In this document: in pieces, positions 33,613-45,382 of the stretch | Numbering within the stretch: position 1 is the stretch's first letter | Layout: every line of letters starts with the position of its first letter | Assembly (NCBI RefSeq): GCF_034190915.1 | Contig: NW_026947493.1 | Location: 44,324,501 to 44,388,500, forward strand | Source: Cavia porcellus | Taxonomy: Eukaryota > Chordata > Mammalia > Rodentia > Caviidae | Direction: 5' to 3' | DNA length: 64,000 nt | Translations under genes and position numbers: made by a program | Notes under the pieces: model-generated | The model's database searches: none | Told to the model about the DNA's origin: nothing | Seen by the model: the letters and a program-made list of their open reading frames with translations, nothing else

Positions 33613-34030
33613 GTAAAAAGGCAGCCTTGGATTTTTCAGGCTTTTAATCTAGTAGTTGTCCTCCCCTGGGACTGACCAAATGAAGCCTACTGTGCACTGA
33701 ACTGTGGCTCTTTGAACTTGTGATAATAGATTCTAACCACACCAAATTCATGCATATGAAATATATTTAATGGGTGAGCTAGTTTAGTACTCAGCCATTT
33801 CACTCTATCTTCTTTCTTCCATCTCTTTTTTTATTGAAAGCTTCAACCTCATTAGTATTTCAGAAAAAAACTGGATCTTGTCCATCATTTTGGATTTTGC
33901 TTTTCTTTTTCTGGCAGGCAGAACCTAACTTTTCAATAGAGGAAGTGGGAAGGGTACAACACATTCAGAGTTTATGAAAGACCTTATTTATCATTAAAGT
34001 GAAAGTTTCCAGATATTCTAGCCCTGTTTT

Positions 34031-34062
34031 CTTATGCTCTTATGCTCTTATGCTCTTATGGT
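34031..34062. repeat. 8-bp tandem repeat, 4 copies
   Basis: The unit CTTATGCT is repeated head to tail; the last copy has a one-base change (CTTATGGT). Confidence 0.9.
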
Positions 34063-34317
34063 CTTTGATGAGGAATTAAAAATTTTAGCCAGGGCCACAG
34101 AAACACTGAGAGGTGTCTGGCAACAAATGTTACATGGTGTCCTGGAGTTGTTAATTAATTACAAATGATATTGAGGAGTAGACTGAGGAGCTGAAGAGTT
34201 GTCACAAATAATAAATATCAATAGTATTGACACAGGTATTTCAGAGAAATTAAAATAAATATTTTCTGACAGCTTTCATTTATCTTTTTTTTTTTTTTTT
34301 ACAAAGTATTCATGGTG

Positions 34318-34323
34318 GTTTGT
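34318..34323. repeat. 6-bp target-site duplication, left
   Basis: GTTTGT, matching 45808-45813. A 6-bp duplication is typical of class II (betaretrovirus-like) ERVs and agrees with the integrase remnant. Confidence 0.6.
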
Positions 34324-34757
34324 TATTTGAGATCTGGCCTAGATCTCGAATCTCCCAAATGTATGATGAAGCCTTAAATAAATGAGATAAGCAGTATGAT
34401 TTTAGGGCTCCAGGAAGATCAAACCCCTCTGCAAAGTTTGATGACTCTGATGGCTAAGACAGGAAATGCTTCTGAATTTATTTGGGGGTTACAGAGGAAA
34501 ATGCAGGAAATTGAACAGACCTTGGGAGTGTTTTAAGGACTTTGCAAGTAACAAATTATGTTAACAAGGAGAAGTATGTCAGGAGAAGATCTCCATGTTG
34601 CATTTTAATACAGGGGTGAAATACCTGCAGCTACAATCTTTATTTAGTTAATTGGTGTTGGAGCCAAGTGTCCTCAGTTATTATCTTATCTTGCCCCTAC
34701 GTTTCATGCAGCAGCCCTGCAAGGGTTTTCAATTACCAGTTTCAATGGCTCCCAACA
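34324..34757 (-). repeat. Outer provirus 3' LTR
   Basis: About 434 bp, clearly homologous to 45383-45807 (shared blocks include AAATGCAGGAAATTGAACAG, AACAAATTATGTTAACAAGG and CAGTTTCAATGGCTCCCAAC). On the - strand it starts TGTTGGGAGCC directly after a polypurine tract. The opposite end is TA in place of the expected TG on the + strand. Confidence 0.85.
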
Positions 34758-34771
34758 TATTCCTCCCTTTT
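34758..34771 (-). other. Polypurine tract of the outer provirus
   Basis: On the - strand it reads AAAAGGGAGGAATA immediately before the 3' LTR. This is the plus-strand DNA priming site and fixes the orientation. Confidence 0.8.
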
Positions 34772-37300
34772 GTTTAGTTGTTGCATGGGAATGGGTAGTC
34801 AGTTGAAGCTTGGAGAAGCTGTGTTGGAAAAAAATCTCATAATTTAAACCCTGTACAGTCCATCAATCTATAACAATAATCAGTTACCAATATAGCCAGC
34901 AGTTGTCAGAAGGTGTTAGTGATTTGAGCCCTTTTTGCAGCTAACATTTTACTATACTATTGCATTATACCTTTTGAAATTATACTTTTCTATAGGAAGT
35001 TCAAGACCAAGTTAAGATGAGATCTGTATTAAATACAATTTTTTTTTTGTTGTTATCTATCAAGGTCAGTTATGTCTCCTCAGGAATTGCCTTGGAACCA
35101 TGAATAACACCTCTTGGTTCTACAGTAAATGTCAGCCATCGGAATGAATCGCAGCCATTGCTTGACCAAGTTGATTTCCATGAAAGCTTGGAAGACTTTT
35201 TTCTCTTGGTGACTCTCCTTAGGCACACCATTCATTAAAGATTGTTTTCCTCTGTGGTCCATAATCTTCTTGATCAGAAGACCAGGGACCCACTATCCAT
35301 GGATGATGCAAGCCGAGGTTCTTTTATGTCCTGGGTCCTTACTGACCTTGAAGGGCTGGAGCCAAAATATTGGCTATGTTCTTAGCTCATCTGTCTCTCT
35401 AATTTTTGGTCTCTAAACCTCTGTTTTTGAACATCCAGAATAAAATATTAATAACAATACAGTGTATTAGAGGCAGTACGGTTAACATTACTATCTTAGC
35501 TAAATGTAAAAACCCTTAGAACATTAAATGAAACTTGTTTTCTATTATCCATGGATATTTTAACTTTTGAATACATAAAGTGTTAACAGTTACATATATT
35601 ACACAAAAAATCAAAACCATATGTAACATTATAGCATGACAGTCATGACATTTTGATAACAATCTAAATTTCTGTTTTGACATAAAATACCCCTTTTAGC
35701 CATTCATCCCTATATAATACATAAAAACTTTTATCTAACTTATTGACCATTAGTGGAATGTGAATCCCATAAGTTTTTGGTACCAGCAGAGGTCTGAATA
35801 TGAATCAGAAGTCTATTACCTTAAATAATCCCCATTTTACAATTTGGAAAACTAGTATATCTGGAAGCATGAGTACATTAATACACCATGAAGTTAACAA
35901 TCATTTGTCATAGTCACATGAAACCTTTGTATAGGCATCTTTATTGTATTATCTCTTTTGATGATGACCAGTGTGAACATGTTACAATAATATATTTTGT
36001 AACTTTAGTTGAGGTGTCTCCCATAAGGCTATAGAGATCACTGGGTCCTCCAATCAATAAACAAGAGCTGGTTAAAAATGTTACCAGGCAGCTGCTTTCT
36101 TATTTATCAATCAGAGTCCTGTCCAATAATCCTAACCCCAAGGGATTTTTGTTTACTTATCTTCATAAAATATATATATTTTAATTTTTCGATAACTGAT
36201 AAAAAATCATAACATTTAACCCATTAAGTTTTTAAGCAATGAGACTCTCAAGGCCATAATACCAACAATATATATTACATTTATATATCCAGCCTTTGGG
36301 TCATTTGGACCATCTGGCCACCCACCTGGCATTTGGACCAAGTAGAAGCGTGTTTTACAGTTTTATAACCCAAATAAACTTTTGATCAAATGATCCATAA
36401 ATGTAATATAAAAAGATAAAAAATTGTTGAGTTCAAAAATAAAAGAACAGTTGTTTACAGAGCAGAAAAATAGATATACATGGACAGATGATCTGATAGA
36501 TGATCTGTATAGATTCAAACAAGCACACAGTTTGTCTGGGTTTGTAAAGAACTCTCTAAATGGGGCTAGGGATTTAGCTCAGTGGCATAAGTGCCTACCT
36601 TACAAGCCGGCAGTTGTGAGTTCAATCCCTGGTACTGATAAAAGGGAAAAAGACAAAAAAAAAAAAAAAAAAAAAAGAAAAAAAGAAAAAGAAAAAGAAC
36701 TCTCTAAATTTCTGAGGGGTTATTTATTATACCCCTTTGCTGAACTAGCTCACTTCCTACATTCCATGTTTTGGGGGTTGAAGTATCTGTTCACCTCCAG
36801 TACCCCATCCCCTCAGGCCGTTTCTCAGGTGCTCCATGCCAACTGGACACTCCTGTATGGGCACTTGTGTTTTTGACTCCATGTGTGTGAAAGATCACTA
36901 ACTCTTTTGATTCCCAACAACTGCTTACAAACAGACTGGACAAACACAAACAGATACACAGACAGACTGACAAACATCTTACAACTCAGCGTGTACTCAA
37001 ATATATTTTTAGCCAAATTGAATTACAATAATTTTTTACAAATTTAGAATTTATAACTATAAACTAACTAGTCAGATTTGTTATAGGTCAATTAGCAGAG
37101 ATCTTGTGTAAAAGGATTTAGTAAAGACAAAATTTTATCTATAATTGACATATATTTTCATATTTTATGTTAAGAATACTGGTAACTTGTGTGCACCTTT
37201 CTTTCATTAAACTTTCAGTTTGATTGTCTTTACATACTCATTACCTATTTAGACCTTTGGTTTTGTTTTTGGTTACCTGGGCATCCTTGGTCAATTAAGG
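34772..37300 (-). pseudogene. Outer provirus env-position remnant
   Basis: By position this is where env should lie (between the end of pol and the 3' LTR). Near 35400-35515 the - strand encodes a run of about 20 hydrophobic residues followed by a short basic-polar tail and a stop, as expected of an Env transmembrane anchor and cytoplasmic tail. The rest is too decayed to identify surface-subunit motifs. An ID SINE interrupts it at 36562-36693. The class call rests on position and the membrane segment only. Confidence 0.4.
36562..36693 (+). repeat. ID SINE inserted in the provirus
   Basis: A full ID unit (starting GGGGCTAGGGATTTAGCTCA) with a long A tail interrupted by G. It is flanked by the perfect 16-bp duplication AAAGAACTCTCTAAAT (36546-36561 and 36694-36709). 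It is younger than the provirus. Confidence 0.93.
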
Positions 37301-37322
37301 CTGGTTTTAGTTTCTTTTTCTG

Positions 37323-37550
37323 TCAGTTGTGTAGTTTCTGAGGCATCAATATTATAGGACTGAATAGCAAATTCTGGAGAGGTAGAATCAACTCCTTATC
37401 TGGGTTTGGTTCCATGATACAGTTGGATATCACGTGTTCTGGCACCCAGGTATGCCATTTAGCATTTCCTGGAAAAACACAAGCATATCCCTGACCCCAC
37501 ATTAGCACTGGACTGGGTCCTTTTATTGTCCAGTATGAAGCTCTTTCCAA
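37323..37550 (-). pseudogene. Class II-type integrase C-terminal remnant
   Basis: The 75-codon frame contains GPSPVLMWGQGYACVFPGNA and then TWVPE. The pattern of a tryptophan-glycine turn, a VFP strand and a WVP motif is that of the DNA-binding C-terminal domain of betaretrovirus-like integrases. The catalytic core (DDE) is not found in an open frame nearby. It lies upstream of the env-position remnant on the - strand, as it should. Confidence 0.7.
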
Positions 37551-37630
37551 CAGACTATGTTTTTAGCCTTTATTTGATTGCATTATCATTCTCCTATGGT
37601 AGTTTCATCTTTATTAGAATTTTTAAATGC

Positions 37631-39187
37631 TTAAAAAGTATATATTGCTAAGTGAAATCCATTATGAGGTGAACTCTGTTTTCTGAACTTTAAATTGTGA
37701 GCACAGTTAGCTATATTTAGATCTGAAGATTGTAAGGAATTTTGTGGTAAAATATAGAGGAAAGAAGAAAACTGCATTTTGTATTTATGCACCTTGGGCT
37801 CTCTTGCTGTGGCAATACACAGATTGTGCTCTTGCTCTGACCTGGAGACCCCATTATTGTTGGGGATCCAAGCACTGGTACAGTGTAAACTTTTAATGCA
37901 TAAGGCACTTGCACAGGTGCTGTGAGAAAACCAAGGTGGCTCAGGCACGCCAGAGTCATGTCCTGCCTCTCAGAACCTCATCTTCCCTTTCTGGCTCTGG
38001 CTCAGGTTACAGCATTGCTGGTGGGGGGCCAGTCACTGAGAGGTTTGGCAGGCCCTAGTGGAGTTGGCTTTTCAGCATACAGGAGTCAGGGCTGCAAACC
38101 TTAACTCCACAGTGTAGGTCCCGCCTCTCTAAGCCAGGCCAGGCCCAGGGAAAGTTCTCTGTGCTTATACCATTTATATGTACTTTTAAAGGCAAAAGTC
38201 TGGAATGGTTTTAGGTGCCGATGGCTAGAAACCAAATCTTGAGATGTCTCTCTCACCCACTGAAGGAAGTCTCCTCCATATTCTTGTGGCTACTATTCTA
38301 AATTGATCATAAATTGGTAACTCAAAAGCAAGTCAATTGCATGTGGCAGCAAAGGCACTCTTTGTATCCTTCCAGGTTAAATCAATTTAGCACTTTTACT
38401 AGGGTGAGAAACATTACTCACACCTGTAAATCTATAGTTGTCACATGCAGAGGCCATGGCATAGGCCGATGGTGTTAGGCAATAACTCAAGCATTTGTTC
38501 CTGTGTCTAAAAGCCCTTTAAATGCTTTTTCATTATCAATTCTATCTCTGCGTGATCCTGCTTAATCTGAACTCAGTAAGTATCAGAAGAACCAAAATTT
38601 TTAGGTGCCCTTTTCTTTATTTATAGATTTTCTAAATTTCTAAATTTCTAAATTTTGTCAAGGGAAGAATAACCAATTGAGCAACCAATCTCTGGGGAGA
38701 TTCAGTGTTGTGAGTAGATTGAGCTGTAACCTTGACATCCTCTTGCAACTAAAACAAGCAACATTGTTTCTTTACCTCCCTTGTCTGGGCCAAACTCTAG
38801 GCCCAGTGGCAACTCTTGGTTTTCTCCCCTACTCAGGATTTGATTTTAAAATACTACTCCAAGCCAATTTCTTTGTGTCCATCTCAACAAGCCCACAACC
38901 ATCAAGACATTTCTTAATCAAAATCCACAAAAGAAGCGTAAATATTGAAATCAAGCATACAACAAATAGTTCCATATACATTCGTGTGATTCTTAAGGAT
39001 GTATTTGTCTCATGCCTAACAAATGGTAAAATTCATACATTTTTTTTTCCTTTTGGTTTGCGGTAACCCGATTTTCCTTTTGAATTTTCTTAAGCCTATT
39101 TGTCTCTTCAGCTTCTCTCAAGCCTATCTGTCTTTCACTACCTAGTAACTTCTTTTCCCCTGTTGCATGCAAATGAGAAGCGTCCCT
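37631..39187 (-). other. Internal outer-provirus sequence, unidentified
   Basis: It lies between the integrase remnant and the inner provirus LTR, so by position it should be pol. The frames at 37631-37948 (-) and 38677-39066 (+) show no motif I recognise. A TTTCTAAA tandem block lies near 38628-38657. Confidence 0.35.
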
Positions 39188-39792
39188 TGATGTAAGAGAA
39201 TGAAATTCCTGTCCTACCATGTCTGGTATGAGTTCATGTTCTTTAAAATCGACTAATGAATTTTAGGAACAATAGAGGTTAAGAGTAGAAATATTTATTA
39301 AGAGAAGGAAAGCTTCTGTCTGAGAGAGAGACAGAAGAGGTCCCAAGTAGGTTGCCAGAGACACTGTATTTTCTAGGGATTTTTATACAGTAAAACCATA
39401 AGGTGAGGTGGGTCTAAGGTGGGAAAACTGGGAACTCACAAGGCAGTCAGGCATGAGGCGGGACAGGACTATGATCAACCAATCAGATTATTGTTCAAGT
39501 AGAACTGACCAAATTAGGGACAAATGGCGAAGTGAGTAATGTAGCAAGTAGGAATTCTTACAGATCAGTGACTCTCCCTGTAGGGGACTGGGATGGTGAC
39601 TCCTGGCTTCTCAAGGTGATCCATACCTGATCCCTAAGGTTTATACTTAAGGATGTGGTTGCATTTGTTTTGCCAGAGGTGTGTGTCTTCTCTAAGGTCA
39701 CAAAACATTTATTCCCCTATGCTGGCTTCCTTGAGGGTCTAACCCTGTCTGACTGCCTATAATATTTCTAACTAGTTCAGATGCCTCCAACA
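39188..39792 (-). repeat. Inner provirus 3' LTR
   Basis: About 605 bp. On the - strand it begins TGTTGGAGGCATC right after a purine-rich stretch and ends with CA. Its left 160 bp match 44604-44787 (for example GAAAGCTTCTGTCTGAGA and AGAGGTCCCAAGT). Confidence 0.82.
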
Positions 39793-39803
39793 TTCCTTCC
39801 TCT
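39793..39803 (-). other. Polypurine tract of the inner provirus
   Basis: Reads CAGAGGAAGGAA-type purines on the - strand directly before TGTTGGAGG. It fixes the inner 3' LTR start and orientation. Confidence 0.65.
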
Positions 39804-41178
39804 GGAGAAGTATTCCGAACTGCTGTGAGGGAGAAATGGATAGTGACTGATCTGGCTTCTTCAGGCTGAAAGGGTTTGTAATTGTTGATTGGCAGTCAGA
39901 GATACTCTACAGAGCTTCTAAATTATGGCCCTCAGTAGATACAAAACACATTCATCTTGGGTGGGTGTACAGCTTTAAGTATGAAAGGGACAAAGTCAAA
40001 GAAAGAATTAAGTATGCATGGGCCAAATACTAGACTCAACAGGATTATTATGAGTGCAATTAACAATTTTTTTTTTTTTTTTAAACCAAGAGGAGCTGGT
40101 AATGGCTTCCCATTAGGAGGATAAAGACAAGGCCCAGGAAATTTTAGAATCTGACATGCCATTGATTTGTCATCTAATATCTTGAAGAGTTAAGTGAGAT
40201 TTAGCAAAAGTCTTTATAATTGTATAAATACCTCCTGTGCTGTTAGAATGTCTAATGCCATCTGATTTGAGGATGGCCTGTTTTATTAATTTTATCTTTT
40301 TATTTATGAGAGATATCAGCTTCAATGTCATTTAAGGTCTGTTGAGTACAGTTAATTAAGGCCTCAATATGCATTATATAACTTTTTTCTGGATGAGATC
40401 TAGTGGATCCCAGTGAAAGAAATCTAACATATTTGTTATTGGTTTCATCTGTATGATGCCATGGGGTTTGGCATCTTCTACACAAGAACAAATTTTAGTC
40501 AAAGCATGTATAATCAAAGAATATATACAAGGACATATATGATCAAATCATTAGCATTATAATTGACAAGAAGGTTTAAAAATGTTTCTAAGTTAGAGCA
40601 ATTGTAACCCATTGACTCTTAGGACCTTTTATTGGTGGAGTTTGACATTTTGTCATAAATCCCTCTAGCTTTAGTTAAAGTTATCTCTAAATTATTGAAA
40701 ATGTGATCATTTTCACAGGTGAAACTCTCTTAAGTTTTTATTTATGAACAACAATATGTACTGTATTTGTAAAAATCAGTCTCAACATCATTTTGATTAG
40801 TTGGCAACCTGGATATATATTACAGCATTTAAACAGGACAAAATGTTTCCAAGATTGGAGTCAGGCTTTTAGGCATAACTAAAAGGAATGAGTGAAGAGA
40901 AAGTTACCCCACTTACAGTTTAACCAACCTATATTTTGGTGACTGTATTGAGGTACAGTGCCTGGAAAGAAGACCAGAGTTGAGAAGGACAAAGAAACAT
41001 GTGCCAATGTCCAGTAATCAGCTGGTTCTTCTTACCTCTTGTCATAATTACTCAGAGCTCCTCCTTGGAGATGACAGGCAGAATGGCAGTCTGGCCAGAG
41101 GGAGGAGAGTAGTGCCCCACGGCCCTTCAGTTCTGCTGGACCAGCTGATAGGTTGTTTCTGAACTCTGGGCCTTGGCC

Positions 41179-41370
41179 TCAGAGGGCAGTGTGACCTCCA
41201 GTGGTCATTTTGCAGTTAGGGCATGGCTTAGGGTACCTCTTAAGGCAGTCACTCTTCAAGTGGCCTGGCTTGTGGCAGTGATAACAGGTTAGTGTAGTCT
41301 TCATGTTCTTTTTAGAGTCCCAAGAATCAGACTTAAGGTATGTTTTTAAGGCCACAATAAAGGGAGCCAT
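41179..41370 (-). pseudogene. Inner provirus gag: nucleocapsid fragment
   Basis: The frame carries one CCHC zinc knuckle with the spacing C-X2-C-X4-H-X4-C at residues 29, 32, 37 and 42 (CYHCHKPGHLKSDC), followed by a PKPCPNC motif. A single knuckle is typical of gamma-like (class I) Gag; betaretroviral Gag usually has two. The nucleocapsid packages genomic RNA. The frame is separated from the capsid pieces by stops. Confidence 0.85.
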
Positions 41371-41690
41371 TTTTTTGTCTCTTTGTTTTCTCCCTTTGGT
41401 TTTCTCCCAGTCCTGATTATAGAATACTAAGGAAGCAGTTTTTACTAAAGAATCAAAAGAACTATCTGGATCATAGGTTATCTTTTGTAGCTTTTTTTCT
41501 AATGTCTGCAGTTGACTGGGTTACAAACATGTCTTTAAGGAAAATCTGTCCCTCTATTGAATCAGGATCTATGGACATATGTTTTATTAGTGCCTCTGAC
41601 AAGCAATCTAAGAAGTCAGAGGGGTATTTCCTTTCTCCTGAGAAACAGCTGACAATTTAAAATAACTAGAAAGCTTAGTTTTTGTCCTTC

Positions 41691-42134
41691 TTAGACTTTG
41701 GAGAATACACACTTGAAAATGTCTCCCGTTCCAATTTCCTCTATTGTTGTCTGGCCACTGGGGGTCTTGGGCCCAGTAGGAACTGGTAGTGCTCCCAGCT
41801 GTCTATCTTCTGGCCTTTTCAAGTTAACAATATGGTATTCATCTCCGAAGATAATAGCAGCTTGTAATGCTGTTTGTCTCTCACTAGACGTCAATGTTTG
41901 ATTTAAGAGTAACAATACATCTTTTCAGCCTAGCTTATATCTCTGAGTAAATCTTCTAGAGACACATATGTATTTATCAAGATCATCTGAAAGTTTTTCT
42001 AGTTCTAGTTTAATTTGCTTTAAATCACCGAGAGAAAGAGACTTATGAATGGGAGTGCTCTCATAAGGATTATAATTATACCTGGAGCATAGATAAGAAT
42101 TATTTATCTCTTCATACAAAGAAAGACTGAACAT
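41691..42134 (-). pseudogene. Inner provirus gag: capsid fragments in two frames
   Basis: Two adjacent frames (41925-42134, then 41691-41915) hold consecutive pieces of a class I capsid: a SLGDLKQIKLELEKLSDD segment in the first, and LLLNQTLTSSERQTALQAA with FGDEYHI in the second. These are the conserved N-terminal capsid helices of class I ERVs. A frame change lies at about 41915-41930. The C-terminal capsid (major homology region) is not in an open frame. Confidence 0.75.
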
Positions 42135-44583
42135 ACAGCAATTCTAACCATTTTTTCTTTTTTTACAGTAAGACTTTAGTTGTAAAAGAACATCATAATT
42201 AATACATACTTCCCTCTGTATTCCATTTTGACTCTAGGGGGTATGTAGGACATGCACACGTGCAGAGAAATACAAATTGGCTCTTTTTTAACATGGAAAG
42301 GTTGAATATCTTCCAGTGCTGAAGAATGCATTCCAGCGAAGTAAGAGGCTTTGGCACTAAGCTTCAGTGTTTGCAATGTAAAAGCAATATTTAAGGCTAT
42401 GAAACCTTTTTTGAACCAGGAATTGAACTCAGAAACTTCCTCTGAGCTGTGTCTCTGGCCCTGTAGTGCAAGAGACTTTGATATCAAGTTATCTGACTAT
42501 GCAAAAAGTAGATAACTAAGGCTTCCTTTATTATTCCTATTTCTTAAATGTCCTCAAGGCGTGCCTTGGTTTGATTCTGCTCCAGGGCAGGATGCCCTCT
42601 AGAGAGAGTAGAAGATAGATTCAGTCAGCCTATCCACCCTTGAAATGGTGCATAACTTTATCTTCCCAGATAGGTCATGAGCTTTGTTTCCATAAGGAAT
42701 GGTTAAAAAAGGAAGTATAACTTTATAATAAATTATTGCTTTTTGTTTATTGTAAAAAAAAAGATGGACTAAAGCATTTCTCTGTTCTGTGAAGGAGATT
42801 TTGTGGGAAATAGAGACAGCAAATAAACTTGAAAAAATCCACTCTAGGCCCTTGGGCAAAGTCTGCAAGGTATTTGAGTCTTCTAATTACCTGGCAATCT
42901 TTTCTAGTGGAGGGGCATGGCTATGCTTTATTTAAATTTCTAGATCTTTGAAGCTCACAGGTTAAACTTATTATCATCAAGCAATACACATTTTACCAGT
43001 CTTCTAGGCACACAGAAAAGGACTATTTACTCTTAATTAACATATGTAAGGCACAAATGTAAATCCTTGCCCTATTAGCTACTGTGGAATGTAAACAATT
43101 GTTGCAAACTACTTCAGTTTAATCTCTGAAGAGAGGGGGAGTCTAAGTAATCTAAAAATCTACTGAAAGATTTAGTAAGAGTTTCTATTCTACTAGCAGA
43201 GAAATAAAAAATGATAGGTAAGTGGAGATTTTAAGTGGTCAGGAGCAAATGTCCACTAAGGAACTTTTGGGTGTCACCTAAGACTTGCCCTGGCCAGGAA
43301 CCCTCAGTTGTTCTCAGTTTCCATTCATCCAAATAACCAAAAGTCAGTCTCCAGAAAGGAATCTAGCTGTCTAGTCAACATTACATTGATTCCATTGGCC
43401 ATTGGCTTCAACGGGGATTTACCAAACAGATACTGGGGAAAACTGTCCTCTGCTTTTAAGGGTGGCCACTGCTATAGAAGCAATTAATCAGCTGGTAGAG
43501 TAACCAGGTTTCACCAAAGTTCTAAAAGGGATAGTAAAAACCTGAGCAATATCACTACCTAGTGCTCTGTAAATGTACAATAAAGGTTTTAAAGTCCACA
43601 TGAAAGATTGGAGAGCCTCCTTAGTCTAAAGTGTGTTTAGGTCTTATATGTGTGCTGCTTTTGGGAATAACTCCTTCCATTGTCACATGGAAGTTGACTC
43701 TCTCCACTGTGTCTCAGGTTTGATTTCTGGAAGAGATCGTGGCCCAGAACGTTAGGTTGGGACATGGTTTTTAAGTATGTTCTCCTGGTTGGGCACAAGT
43801 CCAATGTCTCTGATCCAGAGATAGGATATATGTCCCTTATCTAAGATGACTTCCCTGTCTTTGGCATTAACAAATGCTCATTTTTCTATGGGCTTAACTT
43901 AGAAGGAAAAGGTTGGAACAATCTAGAGTTCTTTCTGATTTTACACGCCTCTATAAGGAAAGTACAAAATTGGGAAATAAGTAGAAGTAAAGTCAAAGAA
44001 AGGAAACTGAAGGAGAACAGGGCTGACATTTCCTTAAAGTATAGCGGAGGATCAAAGCCAGTCTGTCTCAGTGAAACCTGGCCTCCCAGTCTTGGAGACC
44101 TGGCACCAGTCTAGTGCTGCTTAAATGGTGGAAGGAGTCCCAGTTTTACTGTAGGCATATATATTTTCTAAGTCTGAGCTAGACTGCATTTAAGAAGATT
44201 CATTTTACAGCAGTTTACATTAAAGTCTGCTGGAGTATTCTAATATTATTCTGTGCTATTACCTAAAATACAGCCAAGCAAGGAGTACTAATAAATTTAG
44301 CAGCTAATTTAAATGCAACATGTAGAAAAACAAAATAATAAAAATGTTCCATTAAAGAAATATCATGAACTTATAACTCCCATTTTTATACCTAGGTTTA
44401 TCATTATTTTAAGAGACAAAGCAATTAAAAACAATGGGCAAATAGCAAGCAAATATCACTAATAATTATAAGCAACTGACAAAGACAAAGCAAAATTTGA
44501 AGCATAAAAATTTGTTACCTAAACAAGTCCCAGTCCAGAGTCTATGAAACAAAAGGCAAACTCTTTCTTACCTCTGTCCAATG
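42135..44583 (-). other. Inner provirus leader / matrix region, degenerate
   Basis: About 2.4 kb between the primer-binding site and the capsid pieces. This is long for a leader plus matrix, so it may contain an unrecognised insertion. A possible SINE-like patch lies at 42410-42465 (GAACCAGGAATTGAACTCAG). No motif recognised in the frames at 42176-42487 or 42599-42868. Confidence 0.4.
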
Positions 44584-44601
44584 ATCTTGGTGGAACCTCC
44601 A
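44584..44601 (-). other. Primer-binding site, best match tRNA-Thr
   Basis: On the - strand, two bases after the LTR end, it reads TGGAGGTTCCACCAAGAT. This resembles the complement of the 3' end of a tRNA-Thr (TGGAGG then a C-rich block and AGAT). The assignment is from memory of tRNA 3' ends. Confidence 0.5.
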
Positions 44602-44603
44602 AA

Positions 44604-44787
44604 TGGTATAGGGGAATGAAATCCTGGCCTATCTTATGTCCGGTGTGAGTTCGTGTTCTCTATAATCAAAGAAGGAATTCTAGGAACGATGGAGGTTAAG
44701 AAAAGAAATATTTGTTAAGAGAAAGAAAGCTTCTGTCTGAGAAAGAGATAAAAGAGGTCCCAAGTGGGTTGCCAAAGATTCTATAGT
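44604..44787 (-). repeat. Inner provirus 5' LTR, truncated
   Basis: Homologous to 39188-39370 from the R/U5 end, then lost: after TTGCCAAAGATTCTATAG the match to the other LTR stops. U3 is missing, so it cannot have its own promoter. Confidence 0.75.
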
Positions 44788-45382
44788 CTGTGTCCAAACC
44801 AAAAGCTATTGACTGCAAGCTTTGTAATGGACTCGAAAATGAAGGAATCAGATTCCAAGTTGAGAATGTTTCAGAGGAAATAATTTTTTTTGCACTATGT
44901 GCCTTTTTATGATTCTTTCCAACTTTTTTTCCAGTTACCAATATCTACAGTGCCTGTCTGAGGAAATCATGTTTTATATTTGGTTACTTCTTTTAACATT
45001 CTTGCTAGGTCTTTCTTTGGCATATAAGCCTCTGAGCATTTAAGAAAGCCTTGGAGTGGCCATAAATACCTTTGCTCCTCAGCTGAAAGTTTTTGCTTGT
45101 TATTGTTGTTGTTGTTTCTAGGAATCAAACTCAGGACCTTGTGCTTGCCAGGCAGGCAATTGTGCCAGGGAGCTATATCTCCAGCCTTATTTTTACTACC
45201 AGATAAAATGGCTTGTCCACAGTGGGAAGACTCACTCTTGTTCTTGCCTGTTTTCTGGCGTTTCTGGTGAGGTTTTTCATCCTGTGAAGACCCCCTCCTT
45301 ATCCTGATTTTCCATATCCAGACTTTCCACTCTCGGCACACTTGTTCCTTGAGGCTAAAATTCCTAATCCAAGGATTTTAGT
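44788..45382 (-). other. Outer provirus 5' internal remnant with an ID SINE
   Basis: It sits between the outer 5' LTR and the deletion junction. A 124-codon - strand frame (44967-45341) crosses an old ID SINE (45105-45186). The non-SINE part is lysine- and arginine-rich near its start (an RRG followed by a K/Q/R cluster) but I recognise no retroviral domain. I cannot identify a convincing primer-binding site for the outer provirus. Confidence 0.35.
45105..45186 (-). repeat. ID-type SINE, antisense, diverged
   Basis: AGGAATCAAACTCAGGACCT, CTTGTGCTTGCCAGGCAGGC and GAGCTATATCTCCAGCC give the antisense ID order. Confidence 0.75.

Larger units (their letters stand above)
39188..44787 (-). mobile_element. 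Inner provirus, class I (gamma-like), defective
   Basis: It is bounded by a complete 3' LTR (39188-39792) and a truncated 5' LTR (44604-44787). Between them are a primer-binding site, a long leader, a broken gag (41179-42134) and only 1.4 kb after gag, so pro-pol-env are essentially deleted. It lies inside the outer provirus in the same orientation. The 5' LTR has lost its U3 part at about 44787, where the sequence changes abruptly. Confidence 0.75.

Noticed and set aside
36424..36876. 150-codon + strand frame
   Set aside because: It runs through the ID SINE and its A-rich tail (giving a long lysine run) inside the decayed provirus. It is not a gene.
40980..41162. + strand frame opposite the gag region
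   Set aside because: Antisense shadow of retroviral sequence; no motif.
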